Shown here piece after piece: positions 1-11,039 of a stretch of DNA of 64,000 bases. The stretch comes from Scatophagus argus (lineage: Eukaryota; Chordata; Actinopteri; Scatophagidae): assembly GCF_020382885.2 (NCBI RefSeq), contig NC_058506.1, positions 12,812,318 to 12,876,317 of the forward strand. The letters run 5' to 3'. The number at the start of each line of letters is the position of its first letter. Position 1 is the stretch's first letter. The translations under genes and the position numbers were made by a program. The notes beneath the pieces were generated by a model that saw nothing but the letters and a program-made list of their open reading frames with translations, made no database searches and was not told the DNA's origin.

Positions 1-999
1 CGGTTGTGTCTATAATAAGGTTCATACTCAAAACAGTAGAAGAAGAGAAAATCTGCACATGGGTCTTTTTGCTTTTCTCTTCATTCATCCACCATCACAA
101 TATGATGTTATGTTGTTGATACAAAGTGTTGAAGCTGTGTTATTGATCCTCCCCATTTAGAAAAAAAACTTTTCTTTTTCTTTCTTCTTCTTCTCCACTC
201 ATCCATGATATCCTCTGCTATATTCCTTTGCTGCATTTCCTCTCAAGTTTTGTGACAATGCTCTCACTGAAGTATGGAAATATGAGTTATTCCACTACTC
301 AGACCCCGACGCAGTTGGGATCTCTGGTTCCCATGGTAACACGGTTGCAGAGTCAGTGAATTGGCACATAGTCATGCCAGTCTATGCTTTGCCTCTGACA
401 TAGAGGTTCCATGTGATCCATGTGCCTGCATAAGTGTGTGTGCATGTGTTTTTGACTCATTTATACACTACAGTGTGAGTTTTTTTGTTTTGCTTTTTGT
501 TTTTTTCTTCCTGTAGATTATCATCAGATGCTGAGGTAGTCTAACAGCACAGCTGCAGTTTTGATGTATTGATATTACAGCCACACTCAGAGGAGCATGT
601 CAAATTTATCAAATATAAAATCATGATAAGAACATATGTTATTCTTCTTTGTTATTGTTTTTTTATTATTATTTTGCATTTATGTATGTTAAATTTACAA
701 CATTTTTTCCTAAATATCTGTGTCTCTATCGTTACATTTCAAATTCTGACACCACCAACACATCCTCCTCCTACGTTTGTATGCTCAAAATTGGAACTTG
801 TTGCAGGTGCTAATTCTGGTATGTGGTCACTGGGGCATTATGTTCTGTGTAAAAGCAGCCTCAGGCTGAGGATGCTGCCTCCCAGCAGGCCTCCATGCTG
901 CAGTCATACCATTGATTAGTGCATTTCTTTGGAGTCATTTCAGTGGATCAAACAGATGAAAAGTATAACTCTTTTTCTTTTTTTTTTTATTTCTTTAAG
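1..999 (+). other. trpc4 intron (window begins inside it)
   Basis: Non-coding sequence that ends in a T-rich tract and an AG acceptor at 998-999, just before the first visible TRPC4 exon. The upstream part of the gene (ankyrin repeats and N-terminus) lies outside the window. A short open frame at 569-919 has no recognisable protein features and no splice logic. Nothing else is visible here. Confidence 0.8.
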
Positions 1000-3900
1000 T
1001 TTGTAGCTCAGCCAAACTGCCAGCAGCTTTTGGCATCCCGCTGGTATGATGAGTTCCCCGGCTGGAGACGGCGCCATTGGGCAGGGAAGTTCTTCACCTG
1101 CGTCTTCATCGGCCTCCTCTACCCCATGTTTGCTCTCTGCTACCTCATTGCTCCTAAGAGTCGCTATGGTCTCTTCATTCGCAAGCCCTTCATCAAATTC
1201 ATCTGCCATACAGCGTCCTATCTGACTTTTCTGTTCCTGCTGCTCCTTGCCTCCCAGCACATTGTAACCACGGAACAGGACAGGCAGGGCCCTGCACCAA
1301 CCACTGTGGAGTGGATGATCCTGCCTTGGGTATTGGGTGAGTAAAAGGGAGGAGAACTGGGGGTGTAGGTAGTTGATAATGGGTGTGATTGGGTGTCCTG
1401 AAGTACAAGAATAACAGTGTGGATATTTAACTTGAAAAGAGATGAAAAGAGTTCAACTTATGGTTCATTTTTAAAGTTTGTGTGTAGTTAGCTTGCACAG
1501 TTTTATTCATGGGACATCCTGTTTTTCTCTGTTTGGTATGGTAGATGGCTCCAATCATTATCAATTACTACCTCAGCTAGCGTAGCTTTGGAGAGGACAC
1601 CAGTCACAGGCACAAATCAGAGATGTTTCAAATTTTGAACACTTTAAACATTTCCATTAAAAAATTGATTTGACTTCAGGATAAGGATTTAATCTCAGTG
1701 ACTGGATGTTTCTTGTAAAAATGCTGCCTGGGAGCCGTAGTGGCTTATCTCCATATGTCTATTAACAGTGCTGTGGCCATATGGACGGTAGTTTGTTGTC
1801 AGCTGGTCTTCCATTTAGATCCATATTTAAACATCTGAACACCCTGAGCTTTTCCTCTAGTGGACGTTTGTGACTACATATTATACTGCTACTCACCACT
1901 CAGACTGAACTGCCCTAAAATTTGCCAGACTGTTCATTCAGCTCCATCAGAATTTTTGTTTGATGCATAACCAATACTTTATGACAGTGACAATGGTAAA
2001 CATTGTAGCAGCTGAACATAAGCATTTTAGAATTGTCTGTGCGAGCATGCTTCCATGTCAATTTTAACAAAGCGGTTTTAAGACCATGTCTGTATTTCTA
2101 GGATTCATCTGGGCAGAGATCAAACAAATGTGGGATGGTGGTTTCCAAGACTACGTCCATGACTGGTGGAACCTGATGGACTTTGTCATGAACTCTCTAT
2201 ACCTGGCCACCATCTCCCTCAAGATTGTAGCCTACACCAAGGTAACCAGTTATCTTTGACTAACAGTAGAACAGACTGTTGTATTATAACATTTCTGCAT
2301 TCTCACTTTATGTGTTTGCCATCCTTTGCCCTGTTTAGTACAGCGGTAGTAAACCCAGGAACCAGTGGGAGATGTGGCACCCAACACTAGTAGCTGAGGC
2401 AGTGTTTGCCATTGCAAACATTTTTAGTTCCCTGCGCCTCATCTCACTGTTCACAGCCAACTCTCATCTAGGGCCACTGCAGATCTCTCTGGGGAGAATG
2501 CTTCTGGACATCCTGAAGTTCCTTTTCATCTACTGTCTGGTAAATGCACAAATGTTTGCACACAGGCAGGAATATAAACATGCACACAGTTGTTTCAAGA
2601 GAGCTATAGTCAATATGGAAAATATGAAACACATGGGTTGGCGTAATAATTGCATTCACTTTGCATGCACTCCAGGTCCTGCTGGCCTTCGCTAACGGGC
2701 TGAACCAACTGTACTTTTATTATGAGACCAAGGCTGAGAAGGGAAAATGCAAAGGCATCCGCTGTGTGGAGCAGAATAACGCTTTCTCCACGTGAGTTCA
2801 CATGGATCTAAACTTGCTTGTATGTGTAGTGTAGATGTGTGATGCTGTGAAATTGAGTGACAAAGAAAGAGAGAGCTGTGTGTGTACTGTATATGGCTGT
2901 TACTAGTTGTGAAACATGTGAAAGCTCTTAAAAAGTTTTCAGTTGCTAAAACTGATTTCAGATTTCTCCAACCTCATGGGAAAACCTTCAGCTGATAAGA
3001 TGTTCAACCAACAATGACAATACATACTATTTATTTGAGTAACATGTATGTTCCCATCCCAGGTTATTTGAGACGCTGCAGTCGCTCTTCTGGTCAATCT
3101 TTGGTCTGATCAGTCTGTATGTGACCAACGTGGATGCAGACCATCAGTTCACTGAGTTCGTCGGCGCCACGATGTTCGGCACCTATAACATCATCTCACT
3201 GGTGGTGCTCCTCAACATGCTCATAGCCATGATGAACAACTCCTACCAGCACATTGCTGTGAGCACAGATCAAATATACCACAGACAGAAGGCCACATGA
3301 GTGTGGGGAACACATAATGCTTGTGCTTGCAATGCATTTCATGTGTCCAAATCTTTGTTTCAGGATCATGCAGACATCGAGTGGAAGTTTGCCAGGACAA
3401 AGCTGTGGATGAGTTACTTTGAAGAAGGGGCCACTCTCCCAGCCCCTTTCAACATCATCCCAAGCCCCAAATCATTCTTGTATCTCATGTGCTGGGTCAA
3501 GAGGCAAATGTGCAAGAGGACAAGCTCCAAGCGGCCCGAGACTATTGGAACTCTTGGAGTAAGTTGGGTTCCGAAAAGGCTTTCAGGAAACATCTATGTG
3601 CACTTTTTGGTATTTTCTGGCATTTTCTAGACCAAAATAGTAATTAGATGAGCGAGACACAAAATGGCAGACTGATCAATACTTTAGATACTCATCAGTT
3701 GTGTTCCTAAAGAAGAGTCTTTTAGAGTTTGCTGTAACACTCTGGGCCACATGCCTCATGCGAGAACGCAAGGGTTGATATAGATTTGTGATACTGTGAA
3801 GAAAAACTGCATGTTCTTTTTTCTTCTGTAATTTAACCTCTCTGGCATCTGATGTCTGTGCAGCGGCGAGCAGCAGAGAATCTGAGGATAAACCATCAAT

Positions 3901-5855
3901 ATCAGGTAAATGTAGCCTGCTGAAGCTGATTACTGTCTTACTCTGGGCATAAGTGTGACAGATCAGACATTTTGCTCTTTGACTGCCTTTTCACACTTTC
4001 TTTTTCAATTCATCACCAGAATGCTTTTGTGATGTCTTGCATAATAGGCCTAACAATTAAACCCAGTGGGATGCTCACCACCATTTCCTGTAGAGAACTT
4101 TCTATTTGTCCATATCAGCAGGTGGTTACTGTAGCGTTATTCAAAGGAGATGTAGCTTGAAATGTTTCTTCTTGTGTGTGAATATATTTGCCATCTTTTT
4201 ACTGACTGACTTAGTTTTGTACTATACTGTAAAGTGACACTGTCATTCACTATTAGAAGGTTTTATTGTGTTGAAAGGCTTTTTTTTTTCTTTTCATTTT
4301 TTCATTTTTTTAGGAGGTACTGAGAAACTTAGTGAAGCGTTATGTGGCCGCCATGATCAGAGATGCCAAGACAGAGGAAGGCCTGACTGAAGAGAACTTC
4401 AAGGTAGGCACAGTTCCTATAGAACAAACAAATATGACTTAAAGTGGCTATAATAAGTATTTATATATTAACAGTAAGTTACATGATTACATGCATCTCA
4501 GGAACCTTCATCAGGTACTGGTAGAGACCAAACACAGAGCTTAAAAGTGAGTGAATATCAGGGGGACACAAGCAATTGCAAACAAATTCTAATGTTGCTC
4601 TGTAACTGTGAATGGATCAGCATCGGGTTATTAACATGTTTGCCACATCAACTTAAAAAGTGATAGCATGTCAATATTGCGTTTACACCTTGTTTATCCT
4701 TTCCCTACAGTGAAAAGTGAATACCACAACTCAGTCAGCAACTCAGCAAATCAGTTAGGGCTGAAGATGACTGAGTTGTGATATTTTGGTTTTCAGTCAG
4801 CAGCATAATCTCGTACTTTCCGTACACATAAAAAAACTTAAATCAGTATTCATTTGGAAGTATACACCGTTGAATATTGTCAATTATTTGTCTTCCGTGA
4901 CTTGGATCTCCTAAGACATGATATTTAAAGGCAAAATGGCCTATATTAAAATGTTTTTGTATGGTTTGAGAGAAAAGAAAGTACTGTATTATTATTTTAT
5001 GAATTAAACTTCGCCCACATAGTTGTAGCTGAGTTAAAAATGAATCTCTGTTCATCAGATACCAACAACTGGGACTAATAATTAAATGAAAAGCATTTGC
5101 TTGTTCACCAGGAGAGCTCACTTTTTGTTTTACTCTCCCAGGAGCTGAAACAAGATATCTCTAGTTTTCGTTACGAGGTGATGGGCATGATGAAGACAGG
5201 GAAGCCTGCTCTACAGGGTACAAAGGCCAGTGGCAGTTCAGTGGACTCCAGTCTTGCTTACTCCAAGTCCTCCCTCGAGGTTTCTCCCTGCCCCCAGAGC
5301 AGCCAGATGAAAAGCAAACTCAACCGATTCAAAATCATCACATCCATCCTCAAGCAGGGCAATTCCACAGCTTCACCCAGGCCTCCTGAAGCCTCCAACG
5401 GACTGCCTAATGGACTCTTGTCCCCAGTCTCTGATGAGAGCTCCACCGAAAAGTCATGCCAGAGGAGAAATTTCCCCAAAGATATCACCGACTTTGGCTT
5501 GTTCCAGAAACGCCACTGGGGTGGAAATGAAGATTCATCAGGTGCAGGCGAGACTTCCAGAAAAATGTACTCTTTGTCAGAGGAAGCAGGAGAGTCTGGA
5601 GACTCAGACGCAGAGGGGCAGGACAAAGAGCACAGTGCAAAGGGTAAGGACAAGGAAGGACTAGATACAGAAAAGGAGGAAGATGCTACTGTAAATGAGG
5701 CCCCAAATGAAAATAACAAGATTATTTTGAACACCAACAACTGCTCAGACGAAGGTGAAAACAAAGAAACAGAGGAAATGGAAAAGGATAAAATATCCTG
5801 CAGTGACTCAGTAGCTGATGGTTGCTTGTCAGGGGCATCCAGAGATGAAGCTTAA
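1000..5855 (+). CDS. trpc4: TRPC4-type short transient receptor potential channel, 3' part (9 exons)
   Basis: Subunit of a tetrameric, receptor-operated, calcium-permeable cation channel of the plasma membrane. Exons: 1000-1336, 2102-2241, 2339-2539, 2676-2791, 3063-3258, 3364-3558, 3864-3905, 4314-4403 and 5142-5855. Every junction is GT/AG, phases match, and the total is 676 residues plus TAA. The first exon opens with [11 protein letters not shown] and carries S1 and S2. The next three give S3-S5. The 3063 exon holds the pore (LFWSIFGLI) and S6 ([13 protein letters not shown]). The 3364 exon holds the TRP helix ([17 protein letters not shown]). The outer-pore cysteine pair is kept (CKGIRC). 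The 4314 exon plus the start of the last exon match the CaM/IP3R-binding segment ([20 protein letters not shown]). RDAKTEEG and RRAAENLR favour TRPC4 over TRPC5, and the periostin neighbour agrees. The last exon ends in an acidic tail finishing SRDEA instead of the usual TTRL. Which teleost duplicate (a or b) this is cannot be decided here. Confidence 0.95.
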
Positions 5856-6662
5856 GATGTGACTATACGTTAATATGACCACCGGCCAAGTAATGCTGGA
5901 CTGAAGACACAGAAACTGACAATCAATGTGAGCTTCAAGTGAGGGGGTTTGTTTCGTAGAGTCTAACTTTTCCAGTTAATACTAAACTGATGATCAAATT
6001 TGATCTTTGGAGACTCAGGGAGGCCTTTGGTTTAAGTGTTTTAAGTGCTGTTATATTAGCAGTGGAGATGCAGCACAGGTACGTAGAGCTCTGTGTGAGG
6101 GTCCAAGAATTTAGATTTTAGGATAAAGATCATCTCTTCTTATCTCATCCCTACAGATTATTGGAACGTAATTATTTTTCTGAAACTAAACATTCTCTCT
6201 TCTTAACCTCCTCTCTCCCCCTGTCCCTTATCTGACACATGCCTTTCTTTTGAGATCACTCATCACTCACCCTTTTCTCTTCTTCATCAGACTCTCTACC
6301 TCTTTTCCTTCCTGTTTATCTCTACACCGCTTAATGCTCACCATCTTAATCTCACTAGAGCAATAGATATATTCTGTTTTAGAGCTGACTTTCTGCCTTA
6401 CTCTGTCTGTTTCTGCACTTTACACACTTTCTGAAACTGTATCTTAAAGATGTGTCAAGCTCTGATCGTGCAACAACAATTGTGTCACTGTTGTTCTATG
6501 CAAAAACCTGGGATTGTGATTCACTAATCATTCTTAAACGGATAATGGTACAGTTCATGGTGACATTTTATTGTTATGTATGATAGAGCGTGGCAGACTG
6601 TCAATCAAAGTATACAACCATTCAAAGCCACATATTATTCATGTTTTATCACTCCTGCAGAA

Positions 6663-6668
6663 AATAAA
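6663..6668 (+). terminator. candidate poly(A) signal of trpc4
   Basis: This is the first good AATAAA after the trpc4 stop codon, about 810 bases downstream. A second AATAAA-containing stretch lies near 6763. Either would give a 3' UTR of 0.8-0.9 kb. It is assigned by position only. Confidence 0.4.
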
Positions 6669-7701
6669 CTAGTTATTTTGGACAAATTTGCTGTTTTTAA
6701 CTGATAACTTCAGATGTCTTGTTAGTTTGAATGATGTTATAGAAATTAAAAATTAGATTCAAAATAAACCAAAACTCTTTATTTGGATTTTTTGATTTAG
6801 TTCAGTGCGGATTGTAGACAGACATTAACTCTTAAACACTGTGATGCTGTCATGATGGTCCAACATGTTTTGAAGTATGTCACTTTTAAGGATTTTAATT
6901 TTTTGCAGACAGTATGTGCTTGCAAAACAATAATGATGTTTCTGATAATAAGAAAGTTTATAAATTCTGAGTGAAATCTGTGAGGTATTCGTAAGAAAAG
7001 ATTCCAAAAACACACATTTGGTCATGCTCATTTGGTTAGTTGACAATCCGGCAAAAGCAAATCTTCACTCCTTCACTCCCAGTTTAAAAACACATTTGTA
7101 GTAAGAGACGGTTCAGCGTTTGGAAGAAGAATGACGGACAGTTCCAAGGTTATTCAGACCTTTGTTTCAGAATATAAATTCTGTGTGGGCATAGTATCGG
7201 TTTGTTGATGGCCTTGTTGCAAATTTTTTCTTCAGTTACGTTTAAATGCTTTGCTTTTGTCTTTAATGCTTTACAAAGTCCAAAAGATGGATGAGTAAAC
7301 TTTACATGAAGTAATTAATTGAGAGTCAACGTCTGCCTTTTTGTTTTGAAAGGAAGCACTAGCTGTTAAAAAGTATGAATTCCAGAAGCGAGTGACATTT
7401 AATGAGTGCATTAACCACAGAATAACTGAATCATTTCAGGGAGTTTTTTTCCCCCTTCTCGCTCTAACAACAATCAGTCCATTAACAGCTCAAATGTCCT
7501 TCCATTAGTTCTAACAGTCAGCACAACCAAACCACGCAGTGGGAGGAAATTGTCTATGTGTCATTTGTCTGCCAGCACATTTACACCACTTCCTCTCCCA
7601 CTGAAATCTCTTTCAGTCCTCTGAACAACATGAGTTTGTTCATCAAACTAGAAGTACTAGAATTATAACATTGCATTATATTTTCTAACTCTGTGAAATT
7701 G

Positions 7702-7975
7702 AAGTTTGCATGTTCTCCCTGTGCCTACGTGGGTTTTCTCCGGGTACTTCGGCTTCCTCCCACAATACCAAAAACATGCACATTAGGTTAATTGACTACT
7801 CTAATTTGCCTCTAGGTGTGAGTGTGTGGTTGTTTGTCTTTGTGTGTTGGCCCTGCGATTGACTGGCGACCAGTCCAGGGTGTACCCCGCCTCTCGCCCG
7901 TAGTCAGCTGGGATAGGCTCCAGCTCCCCCGCGACCCTGACGGATAAGCGGTATAGAAAATGGATGGATGGATGG
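7702..7975 (+). repeat. LINE-like interspersed repeat, 3' tail
   Basis: The stretch has the wording of a very common fish repeat: a TTTTCTCCGGGTACTTCGG block, then CCAGTCCAGGGTGTACCCCG, then GCTGGGATAGGCTCCAGC, ending in GGATAAGCGG and an ATGG microsatellite. I recognise it as the 3' end of a fish non-LTR (L2-type) family, but the exact family name is from memory. Only the tail is present, as is typical for 5'-truncated retrotransposition. Confidence 0.7.
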
Positions 7976-8927
7976 ACTTTTCTTTGGCTCATTGGAAATG
8001 AGTGTCTCCGCATGTGAGTGTTCTGTTTATTCCAGGTAGAAGAAGAAGATAAAGAAGAAGAAGAAATGAAGCTATCTAAGACAGAACTGATGTGATAACA
8101 TAATTACATTAGCTTCCCTATTTGTTCTACTACAGACCAGACGTTTTTGTTTTCCCTGTAATGCTTTCCTATTTTAATTACCTATTTGTACTTCTCAGTG
8201 GCCAGTGATTTCTGTCAGCAAACAGGTGATCAAGTAAAAAGGTGATGAAATATTCAACAGATGATGAAACTGAGCTAGCGTGTGATCAAAAGGCTGCACT
8301 GAAATGCTCCTGGGTTTGTGATGGATCTTCCAGCTGCACTAAACCAGACAGTCACAGGTGCAGAAACACATGAACACTGAGCTCTCTAACTGACTATGCA
8401 TCCCCATGCTCATTTAAAGTCATGAATCTTATTTAGTAATATTAGTATTGTGTAATGTTAAATATTAGTTCACACTGATGTGAGGCTTTCAGTTATGACC
8501 TTTAACACTTTAGTAACATATCACTATGATTCTTTTTAAATTTTCCAAGGACAAAATCTAAATTTTCTCTAAATTCGGTGTGGAGTATAAAATGTGTTGC
8601 TTTATAAATATGGATACATGGCTTCCAGGAATTCTTTAACAGGGTGAACATCTGAATAATTCTGTTATTTTCTTCAACAATTCTGTGTGATTACAAATTG
8701 TTCTGCCAAATGTTACCTGTTTAATTAAAAATTTAAAAAACTAAATAAATAAATAAATAACCAAAAAATAAAAAGAACTTATGCATACTGGAATCATCAA
8801 TATATTCAATTCTACCTATTTAATTAATTAAACTTATTGTGCCCAACCTAGTCATGGAGACACCAAATAAACAATAATAATAACAATAACAAACAAGTGT
8901 AATTTTTGTCCTAATGGAAGAATTGTC

Positions 8928-8957
8928 ACTCGTCCTTATGAGGCAAAAAGGACGAGT
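8928..8957. repeat. 10-bp inverted repeat (hairpin)
   Basis: ACTCGTCCTT at 8928-8937 is exactly complementary to AAGGACGAGT at 8948-8957, with a 10-base loop. The flanks continue to match imperfectly (AATTGTC against CAAAATT). It may be the core of a small palindromic element; there is no sign of function. Confidence 0.5.
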
Positions 8958-9201
8958 CAAAATTTCTGTTTTTATTTTGTTTACTTTTCTTTTTTCTTTC
9001 CATCTGTGAAAACAGGTGGGATAAAGTTTGGAACCTGCAGAACCACATGTATTTTCAAACGTGAAAAAAAAGAAAATTAAACTTTTTTTTTTTTTTTTTT
9101 TTACACCTGTTTTCGTAGATGAACAAAATGAATGAATAAAAACTGCATTATGAGGTTACAATACAGAGGCTTCACATGTGTACTGCACTAAGAAGTCCTT
9201 T

Positions 9202-9214
9202 CCACTAGGGGGAG
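9202..9214 (+). promoter_or_regulatory. CTCF-like core motif between trpc4 and postn
   Basis: CCACTAGGGGGAG matches the vertebrate CTCF core (CCASYAGRKGGC) except for A in place of the last C. It lies between the two genes, 3.3 kb past the trpc4 stop and 1.7 kb before the postn TATA box. CTCF-like words also occur by chance and inside repeats, so this is only a candidate. Confidence 0.35.
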
Positions 9215-10850
9215 ATGTCAGTATAGGATGGAGTTTCTGCTCTCTTCTTCCTCTGTTCCCAGATCTCTGCATGATTGGAGATTCAAAATAACCACCTGCA
9301 GCCTGGAAGGACTGTGGTGCTGTCCCGTGTGCAGCAAGAGGATTTAAATCCCTCTTTTCCTTAGAGGATGGAAAGTTGACAGAGACAAATGGAAGACAGG
9401 TATTTTATTGTATTTAACTGTAATCAAAGTGTCAATTCGTCATGTACTCATGTGCTGATGAGTCTGTGTGTGTGTGTGTTTGTATGCGTGTGTAGTGAGG
9501 ATTTTAGAGGAGCCTCAGGCAGGGGAGGAAACTCATTGGAAATTAGTAGCTGGTAAGGTTTAATTTACTGTAAATTGCATGCTGGGTTGAATGTGTGTGG
9601 GTTTTTTTGTTTTTTTTTTTTTTTTTCTTAAATGTTATGATAGCATCATAGACAGGAAGTTGTCTGCAAAGGGAGGAGGCCCTGTTGGAGACGGCTCAGC
9701 CTCTCAGACCTCTCTGGGATCAAAGAGGTCATGCAAGTTCACAAAGAGTGAGTAAATCTGTGGTCTGCTGTGGGTTCATAAATGTGATTTCATTTAAATG
9801 TTTCATTAATCTTTTGATTTCATACTCCCTGATCCCTTACTGCATCACTTCCATATGCATAAGAAAGAATAGATTTACCTCTGCTTGTGTACACTCTGCG
9901 GTCAGATTTGTGGCATTAAACATAAGATTTAGCTCTTGATTTGATGAATCAACCTTACCATGGGAGCGCTGACCTGCATGTCTCCAGTTTACGAGCATAC
10001 CTGTTCACAAGTCAAGACCGTACATGATGGATTCCTGCTTTGAAGCCATATCAGATCTGGCTTCAACACGGGAGATGCAGACAGCTGTAGGGAGAAGATG
10101 GGACAGGGGGATTTGCTGAGCTGATAAACGATGAACATGACGGATGGGTAAAGTGGAAAGAGGAGCTGGAGCACAAACGGGAGTTCAGGGGAGGAAAAGC
10201 TGGGTGGAAATGATGAATCTGCATCGTAAAAGTAATGAGGGGGAAAGTGGTGTCCCAGGGGATGGGTGATAAAGATGCAGTCGAGCTTCTGTCAAGCAAA
10301 GTGTAAACTTATCATTTAAACAGATTTATCACCAAGGCTCTTTGAGTTTGATTCACAGCCTTATTTTCAAACCTATTTACAAAAGCCTCTCTGTTCATTT
10401 GTACTTGTTTAGTCACTATGATAACACTTGATTCATTGCATTACTTTAATTTTGCTTTTGTGCAGATTTCAACAATGACCGAATCTGCATGTGCATTCCC
10501 CTCTCAACGTATTCAACACTCTCAAATGCATAGTGGTCTAATATACTTTTTAATGATCCACAGCTGGAGGACAAGCTCTCATTTTTAAGCGTAGAGCGAT
10601 GTGAAGTTTTAGTTACAGGGTGTCCTCGGTGCGCTGGGATGTGATGGTGGCGAAGAGATTCATGAGACATCCAAGAGAAAATCGTGTGAAACAACGTGAG
10701 GGAGGGGAGACAATAAGCTCATGCTCGAGTCAGAGCGGGAGGGAGGATTCTGACTCAAGACAAGGGTGTGTGTGTGGGTGAGGGCAGGACATAACGGTAT
10801 GGAAAAGACAGTGAGGGAGTAAAAAGAGAGTGGGTGGGTACCGTGTGTGT

Positions 10851-10851
<1 letters not shown>

Positions 10852-10888
<37 letters not shown>
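10852..10888 (+). repeat. AG dinucleotide microsatellite
   Basis: An uninterrupted AG run of about 18 units ends 8 bases before the TATA box of periostin. A GAGA tract in this position can affect nucleosome placement; here that is inference only. Confidence 0.9.
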
Positions 10889-10891
<3 letters not shown>

Positions 10892-10896
10892 GTTGC

Positions 10897-10904
10897 TATA
10901 AAAG
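10897..10904 (+). promoter_or_regulatory. TATA box of periostin promoter
   Basis: TATAAAAG sits 143 bases upstream of the periostin ATG, which would put transcription start near 10925-10930 and give a leader of about 110 bases. The box is squeezed between an AG microsatellite (10852-10888) and a GT microsatellite (10977-11000) that would fall in the leader. Confidence 0.65.
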
Positions 10905-10976
10905 CTCCCTCTCTCACTTCCACTCCTATATCTCCTGTGTATTTTTTTGGGGGGGTGAGGGTGTGTCTTTAAAGAG

Positions 10977-11000
10977 GTGTGTGTGTGTGTGTGTGTGTGT
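10977..11000 (+). repeat. GT microsatellite in the periostin leader
   Basis: Twelve GT units, 40 bases before the start codon. If the TATA box at 10897 is used, this run is transcribed as part of the 5' UTR. Confidence 0.9.
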
Positions 11001-11039
11001 TTGTGCCCTTTCAGTGCAGAGGACTGATAACTCTCCAGG

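Larger units (their letters stand above)
5856..10896. other. trpc4 3' UTR and trpc4-postn intergenic region
   Basis: No coding exon was recognised. It contains the trpc4 3' UTR, a LINE-like tail (7702-7975), A/T-rich stretches with an AAAT microsatellite near 8742-8760, a small hairpin at 8928-8957, a T-run near 9083-9103, a CTCF-like site at 9202-9214 and an AG microsatellite next to the periostin promoter. Short open frames here look random. Confidence 0.7.

Noticed and set aside
5258-5764. 168-codon open frame on the minus strand
   Set aside because: Antisense shadow of the long last trpc4 exon, whose sense frame is continuous with eight upstream exons.
9240-9415. possible non-coding first exon of postn ending at a GTATTT donor near 9411
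   Set aside because: A TATA box at 10897 lies at a natural distance from the ATG, and no acceptor or leader logic requires an upstream exon.
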